Shown here one piece after another: positions 16,228-25,166 of a stretch of 64,000 bases of DNA (positions within the stretch are counted from its first letter, which is position 1; each line of letters starts with the position of its first letter). The notes below the pieces were generated by a model, which saw nothing but the letters and a program-made list of their open reading frames with translations, had not been told where the DNA came from and did not search any database. Position numbers and translations under genes: made by a program. Origin of the DNA: Tidjanibacter massiliensis (GTDB lineage Bacteria > Bacteroidota > Bacteroidia > Bacteroidales > Rikenellaceae); the NCBI RefSeq assembly GCF_900104605.1, contig NZ_LT629960.1, forward strand, positions 310,001-374,000. The letters are read 5' to 3'.

Positions 16228-17553
16228 ATGACAACGAAAGCATTTCAGAAAATATACACCAAGATAGACAACATTACCAAAGCCACCGTGACGGTCAGGG
16301 CGCAGGGCGTCGGCAATGACGAGCTGGCCACCGTCGGCGGTAAGCTGGCTCAGGTGGTGCGCATTTCGGGCGACGACATCACGCTGCAGGTATTTCAGGG
16401 AACGGAGGGTATCGCCACCGATGCGGAGGTGGTTTTCCACGGCGAGCCGCCGGTGCTGAAGGTGAGCGACGAACTGGCGGGCCGATTCTTCGATGCCTAC
16501 GGAAATCCGCTCGACGGCGGCATGCCGGTGGAGGGCGAGGCACGGGAGATAGGCGGCCCGACGGTGAACCCCTTCAAACGTATCCAGCCCTCGGAACTCA
16601 TCGCCACCGGTATCGCCGGTATCGACCTGAACAATACGATAGTTTCCGGGCAGAAGATACCTTTTTTCGCCGACCCCGACCAGCCCTACAACCAGGTGAT
16701 GGCCGATGTGGCGCTGCGTGCGCAGGCCGATAAAATCATCCTCGGCGGTATGGGCATGACCAACGACGACTATCTCTATTTCAAGAATCTGTTCGAGAAT
16801 GCCGGGGTGCTCGACCGCATCGTATGTTTCGTGAACACGACCGAGAACCCGCCTGTGGAACGGCTTCTGGTGCCCGATATGGCGCTCACTGCGGCCGAAT
16901 ATTTCGCCGTGGACAAGGGCGAAAAGGTACTCGTGCTGTTGACGGACATGACGCTGTATGCCGATGCGCTGGCCATCGTGTCGAACCGTATGGACCAGAT
17001 ACCCTCGAAGGACTCCATGCCGGGGTCGCTCTATTCCGACCTGGCGAAGATATACGAGAAGGCCGTGCAGCTTCCCAACGGCGGTTCGATAACCATCATT
17101 GCCGTGACCACCCTTTCGGGCGGCGACATTACCAATGCCGTGCCCGACAATACGGGGTATATCACCGAGGGACAGCTCTTCCTGCGTAAGGACAGCGATA
17201 CGGGCAAGGTTATCGTAGACCCTTTCCGAAGCCTTTCACGTCTGAAACAGCTTGTGATAGGGAAGAAGACCCGCGAGGACCATCCGCAGGTGATGAATGC
17301 CGCGGTGCGGCTCTATTCCGATGCGGCCAACGCCAAGACCAAGCTGGAGAACGGCTTCGACCTCTCCGATTACGACGAACGGACGCTGAAGTTCGCCAAG
17401 GAGTATTCCGAAAAGCTGCTGGCCATCGACGTCAATATCGAAATTACCGAGATGCTCGATACGGCATGGCGGCTCTTCGCGAAATATTTTACCAAGAGCG
17501 AGGTCGCCATCAAGGAGGCGCTGACCGAGAAGTATTGGCCCCGGACAGCCTGA
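16228..17553 (+). CDS. atpB: V-type ATP synthase subunit B
   Basis: This non-catalytic nucleotide-binding partner of subunit A alternates with it in the hexameric head. The ATG at 16228 gives 441 aa beginning MTTKAFQKIYTKIDNITKAT. The same frame stays open upstream through the end of subunit A, but the family start and a 13-nt gap support 16228. B-family blocks GGPTVNPFKRIQPSELIATG and SKDSMPGSLYSDLAKIYEKA are present. The Walker A lysine motif is absent, as expected for subunit B. Confidence 0.96.
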   Translation: MTTKAFQKIYTKIDNITKATVTVRAQGVGNDELATVGGKLAQVVRISGDDITLQVFQGTEGIATDAEVVFHGEPPVLKVSDELAGRFFDAYGNPLDGGMPVEGEAREIGGPTVNPFKRIQPSELIATGIAGIDLNNTIVSGQKIPFFADPDQPYNQVMADVALRAQADKIILGGMGMTNDDYLYFKNLFENAGVLDRIVCFVNTTENPPVERLLVPDMALTAAEYFAVDKGEKVLVLLTDMTLYADALAIVSNRMDQIPSKDSMPGSLYSDLAKIYEKAVQLPNGGSITIIAVTTLSGGDITNAVPDNTGYITEGQLFLRKDSDTGKVIVDPFRSLSRLKQLVIGKKTREDHPQVMNAAVRLYSDAANAKTKLENGFDLSDYDERTLKFAKEYSEKLLAIDVNIEITEMLDTAWRLFAKYFTKSEVAIKEALTEKYWPRTA

Positions 17554-17560
17554 ACGGAAT

Positions 17561-17800
17561 ATGGCGGGGCGCATGAATTGCTGGTTGTACGGTTTGTTGA
17601 CGAGTGTCGTCATGCTGGTGCTTGTGCATGTGCCGATGCTGGTCGCAGGAGGATTTCCCGAAAAGGGGCAATGGATGCCTGCGATAGCGGTTTGGGTGGT
17701 GACGCTTGCGGCGGGAACGCTGATTTTCGGCATCCTCGAAAGGCGGAAGGAGCGTAACCGACAGGGTGGAGAAGAGAAACAGGCGCGAGACGGCCGTTAG
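17561..17800 (+). CDS. Small membrane protein with one W-x-Y-G-L two-helix unit, V-ATPase operon
   Basis: This 79-aa protein has two predicted membrane helices (about residues 9-30 and 40-60) and a charged, Arg/Glu/Lys-rich C-terminal tail. It opens with the motif W-L-Y-G-L and ends its second helix with GTLIFGILERR. The same 56-residue unit occurs twice in the next gene. It lies 7 nt after subunit B and before subunit D, on the same strand and inside the operon. A later ATG at 17573 is possible, but 17561 keeps the same distance to the first Trp as in the neighbour. No known V-ATPase subunit or assembly factor was recognised. Confidence 0.75.
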   Translation: MAGRMNCWLYGLLTSVVMLVLVHVPMLVAGGFPEKGQWMPAIAVWVVTLAAGTLIFGILERRKERNRQGGEEKQARDGR

Positions 17801-17823
17801 GAACCGGTTACGGAATCGGATAT

Positions 17824-18255
17824 ATGAAAAGAAGCGGAGACAGTTGGTTGTACGGTTTGATGGTGAGTACGGCATATTGGGTACTCATTGTCGTGACGGT
17901 CATGTTGCTGTCCGAATACGATAGACACGACCTCGTGCTGCTCCTGCTGATAGGGGTGTTCGTTGCAGGGGGCGGTACCCTGCTTGTCGGCGGTATCGAC
18001 CTCAGGGAGCGTCGGTATGCGGTACGGCCGGCGGAGACGGCGATGCCGCCGTGGAGATACGGTTTGTGGCAGGGTATCAAGCTGCTGGCGGTGGTCGTTC
18101 TTGTCAAAGGGGTGAATGGTACGCTTTGGGACGCTTCGGTGTGGATGTGGTGTGCCGCTGCGGTATGTCTGCTGGGCGGAAGTACGTTGCTGCTGGGCGC
18201 CGTGGAACGCTGGCGCCGTACGCAATGGGAAAAAGAGAAGAACTATGGCAATTAA
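17824..18255 (+). CDS. Four-helix membrane protein made of two W-x-Y-G-L units, V-ATPase operon
   Basis: This 143-aa protein contains two tandem copies of the unit seen once in the preceding gene. Unit 1 (residues ~8-63) runs from SWLYGLMVST to GGTLLVGGIDLRE. Unit 2 (~79-134) runs from PWRYGLWQGI to GSTLLLGAVERWR. Each unit has two predicted helices, and a charged linker separates them. The stop overlaps the subunit D start by 11 nt, so the gene is tightly built into the operon. The role is unknown; position suggests a factor that binds or assembles the membrane sector (inference). Confidence 0.78.
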   Translation: MKRSGDSWLYGLMVSTAYWVLIVVTVMLLSEYDRHDLVLLLLIGVFVAGGGTLLVGGIDLRERRYAVRPAETAMPPWRYGLWQGIKLLAVVVLVKGVNGTLWDASVWMWCAAAVCLLGGSTLLLGAVERWRRTQWEKEKNYGN

Positions 18256-18850
18256 ATTTCAATATAACAAGACGTCGCTCGGCGAGATGCGCAAGAAGCT
18301 CCAGATGCGCCAGCGTGCCCTTCCGACCATTAAAAGCAAGGAGTCGGCGCTGCGGCTGGAGGTGAAGAAGGCGCGCGATGCGGCTGCCGGTGCGCAGGAG
18401 CGCATGGAGGCGCTGCTCGGCCGGTATGAATACATGTCGGCGCTCTGGGGCGAATTCGACCCCGGTCTGCTGACGGTGAAGGGGGTGGATCTGCGCATGT
18501 CGAAGATAGCCGGCGTGAATGTGCCGGTTCTCGGCGCGGTCGATTTCGAGGAGAAGGATTACGACCTGTTCAGCAGTCCGGTGTGGTATGCCGACGGCAT
18601 CGCCCTGCTCAAGGAGGTTGCGCAGGCGGGTATCGAGTCCGAGGTCTATATGCGCCGTATGGAGGTGCTCGACCATGCCCGCAAGAAGACCACCCAGAAG
18701 GTAAACCTGTACGAAAAGGTGCAGATACCGGGTTATGAAGCCGCCATTCTCAAGATAAGGCGCTTTCTGGAGGATGAGGAGAACCTCTCCAAGAGCGCAC
18801 AGAAGATAGTGAAGAGCAAACACGAACAACAGGAACCGGAAGCCGTATGA
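18245..18850 (+). CDS. atpD: V-type ATP synthase subunit D
   Basis: This is the central rotor shaft. The ATG at 18245 gives 201 aa starting MAIKFQYNKTSLGEMRKKLQ, the standard opening of subunit D. Long N- and C-terminal helices form the antiparallel coiled coil, and the KVNLYEKVQIPGYEAAILKI block near the C-terminus is conserved. The start lies inside the previous gene. The end overlaps subunit I by 4 nt (ATGA). Subunit F, which normally pairs with D, is not found in the operon. Confidence 0.95.
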   Translation: MAIKFQYNKTSLGEMRKKLQMRQRALPTIKSKESALRLEVKKARDAAAGAQERMEALLGRYEYMSALWGEFDPGLLTVKGVDLRMSKIAGVNVPVLGAVDFEEKDYDLFSSPVWYADGIALLKEVAQAGIESEVYMRRMEVLDHARKKTTQKVNLYEKVQIPGYEAAILKIRRFLEDEENLSKSAQKIVKSKHEQQEPEAV

Positions 18851-20655
18851 TAGTGAAGATGAGCAAATATACTTTTGTGCTCTATCATGAGAGGCAAAAG
18901 GAGTTTCTCGCGGCGCTGCAGGAGCTCGGTCTGGTCGATATAACGACCACGGGCTGGGAAGCGAACGGCGAGGAGCGGGCAATGCTGGCCGAACTCGAAC
19001 AGCACCGTGCGGCGAAGAGCTGTTTCGCCGAACTCGCCAAAGAGGAGGGATTTGAGCCGGGCGAGCCTTTCAGCGACGGGGAGGAGGCTTTCAGGCAATA
19101 CCTGCAGGCTTCGGCTGCCATCGAGGAGTTGAAGGGGCGGCTGGAGAAGGCACGCAGGGAGGCGGACGAGTTGGCCGTTTGGGGCGACTTTTCGCCGGAA
19201 GCGGTGAAAAAACTTGCGGAGGATGGAGTGGTGCTGCGCTTTTTCTCTGTTTATGACAGCGAATTTGCGGCTGTGCGGCGGGCGGCCGGCGATGCGATTA
19301 TCGTGGAACCGGTAGCCGAACGGGAGGGACGCACTTATTTCGTGGTCGTCGCACCCGACGGCGGAGAGATTCCGTTCGATGCACAGGAACAGAAGGCACC
19401 GGAAACGACCGCTGCCGGAAAACGCCGGGAGATAGCGGCCATGGAGGCGCAGATGGATGAGCTGCGGGCGGTAATGGCCCGTGCGTATGCTTCGCGCGAT
19501 GCCATCGAGGCACATGGCGAACGGCTCCGTGAACGGCTCGATTTCAGTCGTGCGGCGGGCAGCGGCCGCCGCGAAGTGGAGAACCGGCTCGTTATCATGG
19601 AGGGCTGGGCCACGCAGGAGACTTCGGCGCGGGTGGACGAGCTGCTGGAGGGATATCCGGATGTCGTCTATTTCAAGGAGAAGCCTACGCCGCAGGACGA
19701 TACTCCCGTCGTTCTGAAAAACAACCGGTTCGTCAATCCGTTCGAGGTCATCGGACAGTTCTATGCGCTTCCGAAATACGGAACGATGGACCTGACCGCT
19801 TTTTTCGGACCTTTCTATATGATATTTTTCGGGTTCTGCCTCGGCGATGCCGGTTACGGACTGATTCTCGTGCTGGCTTCGTTCTTCCTGCGCAGGAAAA
19901 AGACGACTGCCATGAAACAGATAGCCAACCTGACGCTGCTTTGCGGTCTCGCTTCGGTGCTTTTCGGGTTTCTGGCCGGTTCGTTTTTCGGGGTACAGCT
20001 TGCCGGTGTGAAGATGTTCGCCGGCATACGCGAGAAGTTTTTCGATACGGACATGCTCTTTACGCTGTCGCTGGGGCTCGGTCTCGTGCAGATAATTTTC
20101 GCGCTGGTGCTCAACATCGTCAATGTGTCGCGCCGCTTCGGATTCAAATATTCGCTCGGAACGCTCGGATGGCTCATGATACTCGTCGGCGGGCTCGGCA
20201 TGATGTTTCTGCCGGGAGTGGGAATCGTATTGCCTTCCCCGGTCTATTATATCGTGATGGGCGTCGGTGCGGTGCTGATGCTGTTTCTCCACAATCCGGA
20301 GAAGAACCCGCTGGTCAATTTCGGCAGCGGACTCTGGAATACCTACAACAACGTCACGGGCTTGCTGGGCGATGTGCTGAGTTATATCCGGCTCTTCGCA
20401 CTCTGCCTGTCGGGCGGTACGCTCGCACTGGTCTTCAATGACCTCGCATTCGGTCTTACGGCCGACATGCCCGTGGTCGTGAGCCAGATAGTGGCCATCA
20501 TCATCCTGCTCTTCGGTCACAGCATCAATCTCTTCATGTCAGCGCTCGGTGCTTTCGTACATCCGATGCGTCTGACCTTCGTGGAGTTCTACAAGAACGC
20601 CGGTTTTGAAAGTACGCAGCGGGAGTTCTCTCCGCTCAGAAAAGCAGAAAAATAA
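18847..20655 (+). CDS. atpI: V-type ATP synthase subunit I (a-type stator subunit)
   Basis: This is the membrane stator subunit that forms the ion half-channels against the K ring. The product is 602 aa: a cytosolic N-terminal domain with coiled coil (about 1-315), then seven or eight membrane helices. The conserved arginine segment is present as GDVLSYIRLFALCLSGGTLA, as is the FGPFYMIFFGFCLGDAGYGL signature. It begins within the stop of subunit D (ATGA), indicating coupled translation. Confidence 0.95.
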   Translation: MIVKMSKYTFVLYHERQKEFLAALQELGLVDITTTGWEANGEERAMLAELEQHRAAKSCFAELAKEEGFEPGEPFSDGEEAFRQYLQASAAIEELKGRLEKARREADELAVWGDFSPEAVKKLAEDGVVLRFFSVYDSEFAAVRRAAGDAIIVEPVAEREGRTYFVVVAPDGGEIPFDAQEQKAPETTAAGKRREIAAMEAQMDELRAVMARAYASRDAIEAHGERLRERLDFSRAAGSGRREVENRLVIMEGWATQETSARVDELLEGYPDVVYFKEKPTPQDDTPVVLKNNRFVNPFEVIGQFYALPKYGTMDLTAFFGPFYMIFFGFCLGDAGYGLILVLASFFLRRKKTTAMKQIANLTLLCGLASVLFGFLAGSFFGVQLAGVKMFAGIREKFFDTDMLFTLSLGLGLVQIIFALVLNIVNVSRRFGFKYSLGTLGWLMILVGGLGMMFLPGVGIVLPSPVYYIVMGVGAVLMLFLHNPEKNPLVNFGSGLWNTYNNVTGLLGDVLSYIRLFALCLSGGTLALVFNDLAFGLTADMPVVVSQIVAIIILLFGHSINLFMSALGAFVHPMRLTFVEFYKNAGFESTQREFSPLRKAEK

Positions 20656-20661
20656 TTGTAA

Positions 20662-21156
<495 letters not shown>

Positions 21157-21176
21157 GCTCCGGTATCGGCCGAATG

Positions 21177-21206
21177 ACCGGGGCGGCGCATGTGCGCCGC
21201 CCCGGT
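21177..21206 (+). terminator. Terminator of the V-ATPase operon
   Basis: A near-perfect GC-rich inverted repeat (ACCGGGGCGGCGCA with its complement) sits about 20 nt after the subunit K stop and is followed by TCGTTG. The T-run is weak, but the position and stability support termination. Confidence 0.65.
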
Positions 21207-21248
21207 TCGTTGTGGTACGGGCATCCGGGAATAGACTGGTTTCCGATG

Positions 21249-21271
21249 GCTGCCGGAGGGACTCCGGCAGC
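21249..21271. terminator. Second hairpin between the V-ATPase and beta-lactamase genes
   Basis: A 10-bp perfect stem (GCTGCCGGAG with its complement) with a 3-nt loop lies between convergent genes. It may terminate transcription from the beta-lactamase side, although no T-run is obvious on either strand. Confidence 0.35.
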
Positions 21272-21364
21272 GGTTGTTGAAGCGGTACCGGTCGGCGTGA
21301 TACTTATGCTGTCCGGAGACCGTTGCCTCCCGTGCGTGAAAAGAGCGGCAGTGCGGACGTGAGA

Positions 21365-22273
21365 TTATTCCTGCCGTTCCATGTATCGATAGACGATGTC
21401 GGATGCCTCTGCGATTATCCGTTCGGTCTCCTGCAGACTCTCCTGCGAATCCTTGACGAATACCGCAATCGTGTAGTGCCGGCCGTCGGGCAACTGTACG
21501 AATCCGATGTCATTCGTTCCGATGAGGGCTCCGGTGCTGTTCCGGTCGCCGCTGCCGGTCTTGTGGCCGATAACCGCTCCCGTGGCGGCCAGCGGTTTCG
21601 GCAGCCGTTCCGGTCCCGTATTGCATCCCGTCATGGTTCGGATGATGAACTCCTGCAGGGAGGCGTCCCGGAACAGGGGGCGGGTAATCAGCATCTCCAG
21701 CAGCCGTGCCGCATCGAGCGGATGGCTCCAGTTTCGGTAACAGGCTGTCAGGTCGCGGTGCATCTCCTCTTCCGTCGCTTCAACGGCGAATCCCTCGATT
21801 CCCAGTGTACGAATATACCGGTCGGCGGCAGTCGGACCGCCGATGTATCTGAAAAGGAGGTCGCAGGCGTTGTTGTCGCTCAGTTGCAGCGTGTAGACGA
21901 GCAGCTCCCCGATACTCATCTCGATGCCGCCCTGCGGGTATGCATCCCGTAGCGGACTATAGGTGTCGGGCAGCAGGTCGCTTTCCCGAATCGGCAGGGG
22001 CGTGGAGAGCGGCAGGCCGTTCCGGTCGAGGAAGTCTGCCACTGCGAGTGCCTGGTGGAATTTGAAGACGCTCATCATGGGATACCGCCCGGCGTCGTTT
22101 ACCGTGACGGTATCCGTTCCGTTCAGGATGACGGCGATGCCCGTCTCCGCCCGCTTCCTTTCGACGAGGGTGCGGAGTGCCTGTTCCAATTCGGTCCGGT
22201 CCCTCTCCTGTGCCGGCAGGGACAGGGAGAGGAAGAGCAGAAGGGAGAGGATGATGCCGGATGTCCGTTTCAT
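21365..22273 (-). CDS. Class A beta-lactamase (subclass A2-like)
   Basis: A serine hydrolase predicted to open beta-lactam rings in the periplasm. The 302-aa product has a signal peptide (to about LPA-QE), S68-V-F-K71, S132-D-N134, Glu170 in the region before NWSHP, and K238-T-G240. The NW-S-P pattern after the omega loop resembles the Bacteroidetes CfxA/CepA/PER-like A2 enzymes rather than TEM/SHV. It starts 24 nt after the TonB receptor stop on the same strand, so the two are likely cotranscribed. The substrate range cannot be predicted. Confidence 0.92.
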   Translation of the reverse strand: MKRTSGIILSLLLFLSLSLPAQERDRTELEQALRTLVERKRAETGIAVILNGTDTVTVNDAGRYPMMSVFKFHQALAVADFLDRNGLPLSTPLPIRESDLLPDTYSPLRDAYPQGGIEMSIGELLVYTLQLSDNNACDLLFRYIGGPTAADRYIRTLGIEGFAVEATEEEMHRDLTACYRNWSHPLDAARLLEMLITRPLFRDASLQEFIIRTMTGCNTGPERLPKPLAATGAVIGHKTGSGDRNSTGALIGTNDIGFVQLPDGRHYTIAVFVKDSQESLQETERIIAEASDIVYRYMERQE

Positions 22274-22297
22274 TCGTACAGTCTTTCCTTATCTTTT

Positions 22298-24646
22298 TTA
22301 CATGGTCAGTTTGAGTCCTGCGAAGAACATGCGAGGCAGCGCGGGGCCGTAGACGTAGCCTGCATCTTTCAGCGGCCCAAAGTCGAGGTCTTTCTGGTAG
22401 CTGTTGAAGATGTTTTTGACGCCCGCACTCAGTTCGAGGTTCACGCTCGTCGAGAGCCGGAAAGTGTAGGCGAGTTTGAGGCCCATGTCGAAAAAATCGG
22501 GCGTCAGCGTCTCCGCATCCTGCATGCTGTCGGTTTGGGCGTTGTAGAACGTGTGTTGGACGAGCATGGTGCCCGTATAGGTTCCGAACAGCGAAGCGCG
22601 GAACCGGGGGGCGATGTTCCAGGTGGAGGTGAAGTAACCGTAGCTGTCCGGGGTACGGAACATTTTGCGCTGTGCGGGCAGGTCGGAGTTTTCGGCCCAC
22701 TCGAAGGGCCGGTCGTACAGGCTGCTCTGCAGGGTGTATCCCAATTGGAGTTCGAACAGATTGGGTATCCCTATCTTGCCCTCGAAATTGAATCCCTTGA
22801 CGGTAGCTCCCGAAGCGTTGCGGCGCTCCATGATGAAGTTGCCGTCCGCATCCTCGCCTATCTGGACGAGGGTGAAGACGTCGTCGAGTTTGGTATAGAA
22901 TCCCTCGATGAGCAGGTTGGTCTGTACCCGTCCGAAGTTGTGGTAGAGGTCGGCCGACAGGCTGAAACTGTTGGAATACTCCGGTTTCAGGCCCGGTGCG
23001 AGGACAATCAGTTTGAGGGCGCCTCCCACGGCATCCACGTGCAGGTCTTCGTCGTAGGCCTGCGGTGCGCGGAAGCCGCTCGAATAGCTGGCACGCAGCC
23101 CTACCGATTCGGTAGGACTGTACCGGATGTTGGCCCGCGGACTGAATACCGCCTTGTCCATCAGGTTGTGTTTGTCGAGCCGTCCGCCGATGAGCAGGCT
23201 GAACTTCTCCGTGCGCCACTCGTTCTGGAGGAAGCCTCCGACGATGTGCGTCACCTGGTCCATCTCCCTGCCCAGACCGAGGTACCGGTCGGTGAGGTGG
23301 TTGTAGTTGTACTCCACACCTGCGGTCAGTTGGGCGGGCATGAAGAGCAGGCGGTCCATGTCGTAGGTGTACTGTCCGCCCGCGACGAACGTCCGGTCGT
23401 GGGTGGCTCCGTAGGAGTCGAGCTGCCTCTCTGTTCCGAAATAGGTCTGGCGGGCGATATTCTGGGCGGAGGTATAGAGGGCCCCTTTGTGGCGCGTGTC
23501 GGGCGAGAAGATGTCGAATCGCAGGCCTCCGCCGTCTATCGTATTGTTGAGCTGTTCGGCGATGACCGCCTCGTGCGGAGGCCGGTCGAACATCTCCTGG
23601 CCGTCCTCTCCGACCATTTCGCCTCCTCGTCTGAACTCGTGGATGTGGTGGTATTCGGCTGTGAGTTTGGAGCGGAGGCCGGTGCGGTAATAACCCCGGA
23701 AGCCTACCGTTTCCGACTTGATGCCGGGAACGTCCGAAAAGTTGTCGCCGTTATGGTCGTAAGGCGAGCGTTCCTTCACCATGCCGAAGATATACATGCC
23801 GGCTTTGTGGTCGTCGGAGACGAATGCGCCTCCGATGGAAGTGTTGATGTCGAGTTTGCCGTTGCCGAAGACATTCGTGATGTTGGAGACGTTCAGGGTG
23901 TTGTAGAGGGGCTCCTTGGTGATGATGTTTACGACGCCGCCGATGGCGTTGGCTCCGTAGAGGGCCGAGCCGCCCCCGCGTACCACCTCCACCCGCTCTA
24001 TCATGGAGACGGGAAGCTGGTCGAGGCCGTAGACCGTGGCCAGCGAACTGAATATCGGGCGGCTGTCGAGCAGTATCTGTGAATAGTGGCCTTCGAGTCC
24101 GTTGATGCGGAGCTGCGTGACGGCGCAGTTGCCGCAGTTGTTCTCTATGCGGAGGCCCGGCGTGAAGTTCATGGATTCGGAGAGTGTCGAGGAACCGACG
24201 GCCGAGAAGAGCTTGCCCGATGTGATGTTCACGATGGTGGAGCTCTCTTTTTTGTTGGTTTCGTTCCGGTTGGCCGTGACCACGATTTCATCCATGCGTT
24301 CGGAGTCCTCCGTTAGTACGAAGTTGACCTCGATGGTCTTGCCGCTCGTGGTCGTAACCCTCTTCTCTACCGTCCCGTAGCCGAGCATCGATGCTTCGAG
24401 GACAAATTCGCCTGCGGGCAGATTCTTCAGGAAATAGTGTCCCGTTCCGTCGGTTGCCGTCCCGATGGTGGTGCCTTTGACGACGACGGTGATATAGGGA
24501 AGGTGTTCGCCGGTGGCGGCGTCCTGTACGTGTCCTGTAATATTGGCGTCGCTGAGCGGTTTGCGGGGACTTTCTTCGGTGTTTTCCGCGGCGAGCATGG
24601 CCGGAAAGAGGAGGGAGAGAAGCAGTCCGGGAAATATCTTTTTCAT
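22298..24646 (-). CDS. TonB-dependent outer-membrane receptor with CNA-like/CarboxypepD_reg-like domain
   Basis: This outer-membrane transporter is energised by TonB. The 782-aa product has a signal peptide (to ~MLAA-E), an N-terminal carboxypeptidase-regulatory-like domain (~35-112, ITGHVQDAATGEHLPYITV), a TonB box area (MDEIVVTANR) and a plug domain. The plug carries a Cys pair (ENNCGNC, Cys171 and Cys174) and RVEVVRGGGSALYGANAIGG, followed by a ~22-strand barrel ending in an aromatic-poor FAGLKLTM. The gene is preceded by an HxH-motif membrane protein and followed by a beta-lactamase. The substrate is unknown; metal or metal chelate is suggested by the Cys pair and the neighbour. Confidence 0.9.
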   Translation of the reverse strand: MKKIFPGLLLSLLFPAMLAAENTEESPRKPLSDANITGHVQDAATGEHLPYITVVVKGTTIGTATDGTGHYFLKNLPAGEFVLEASMLGYGTVEKRVTTTSGKTIEVNFVLTEDSERMDEIVVTANRNETNKKESSTIVNITSGKLFSAVGSSTLSESMNFTPGLRIENNCGNCAVTQLRINGLEGHYSQILLDSRPIFSSLATVYGLDQLPVSMIERVEVVRGGGSALYGANAIGGVVNIITKEPLYNTLNVSNITNVFGNGKLDINTSIGGAFVSDDHKAGMYIFGMVKERSPYDHNGDNFSDVPGIKSETVGFRGYYRTGLRSKLTAEYHHIHEFRRGGEMVGEDGQEMFDRPPHEAVIAEQLNNTIDGGGLRFDIFSPDTRHKGALYTSAQNIARQTYFGTERQLDSYGATHDRTFVAGGQYTYDMDRLLFMPAQLTAGVEYNYNHLTDRYLGLGREMDQVTHIVGGFLQNEWRTEKFSLLIGGRLDKHNLMDKAVFSPRANIRYSPTESVGLRASYSSGFRAPQAYDEDLHVDAVGGALKLIVLAPGLKPEYSNSFSLSADLYHNFGRVQTNLLIEGFYTKLDDVFTLVQIGEDADGNFIMERRNASGATVKGFNFEGKIGIPNLFELQLGYTLQSSLYDRPFEWAENSDLPAQRKMFRTPDSYGYFTSTWNIAPRFRASLFGTYTGTMLVQHTFYNAQTDSMQDAETLTPDFFDMGLKLAYTFRLSTSVNLELSAGVKNIFNSYQKDLDFGPLKDAGYVYGPALPRMFFAGLKLTM

Positions 24647-24738
24647 GAATTATGTGTTTCGTTTATATATGGTATCGGTAGTCCGCTCTGCATGGGGCCA
24701 TGCGGAACGGAGAATCTTGATGAGGAAAGGTTCGGAAG

Positions 24739-25086
24739 TCAGGCCGATACCGGAGGGCCTCGGAGCGATACCGCCCGAGTATGCGGGGCCGTGGTGCCGC
24801 AGGGAAGGAGGTGGCGTAGTAGCCTGCCCGTTTCCGGAGCGGCGGCCGCCGCTCCGGCCAGCATGGCGGCGAGTGCCGTGAAAGCCGACAGCAGGGCGAT
24901 GGTCAGAAATTGGGCCGCCGTGTGCGAATGGCACGGATTGTCGGAAGTGCCCGTGTAGGGATGCGAGTGGGTGATGCGGTAACTGCCTATCGTATGGGTA
25001 TGGCTGAAGAGGGTGGTACAGCATTGATACCACACCGTCAGCGACAGCAGCAGCGCCGCTATGTATTTTATCCTCTCTTTACCCAC
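24739..25086 (-). CDS. Small membrane protein with three HxH motifs, upstream of the TonB receptor
   Basis: About 115 aa, with an N-terminal hydrophobic segment, a histidine-rich loop and a second membrane segment. The loop has three His-x-His pairs (residues 29/31, 40/42 and 53/55) and three cysteines (22, 23, 52), a pattern suited to binding Zn, Cu, Co or Ni. Such proteins are seen next to TonB receptors in Bacteroidetes, but no characterised family name was recognised. The start is uncertain. A TTG at 25095 overlaps the -7 box, so GTG 25086 is chosen, which would make the message nearly leaderless. The stop is 92 nt before the receptor. Confidence 0.6.
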   Translation of the reverse strand: MGKERIKYIAALLLSLTVWYQCCTTLFSHTHTIGSYRITHSHPYTGTSDNPCHSHTAAQFLTIALLSAFTALAAMLAGAAAAAPETGRLLRHLLPCGTTAPHTRAVSLRGPPVSA

Positions 25087-25092
25087 GGAGCC

Positions 25093-25124
25093 CAAAGGTA
25101 CGACATATATCTTGTACCCGCAAA
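25093..25124 (-). promoter_or_regulatory. Promoter of the HxH protein/TonB receptor/beta-lactamase set
   Basis: Minus strand: TTTG (25124-25121), 20 nt, TACCTTTG (25100-25093), a very good match to the Bacteroidetes consensus. It ends 6 nt before the proposed GTG start. Confidence 0.65.
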
Positions 25125-25166
25125 TGAAGGTCTTTTATCCGGGTTAGCGGCCGCAGACGGCTGCCG

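Noticed and set aside
24647-24738. Cobalamin or other riboswitch upstream of the TonB receptor
   Set aside because: The 92-bp gap after the HxH gene is too short and lacks recognisable aptamer motifs.
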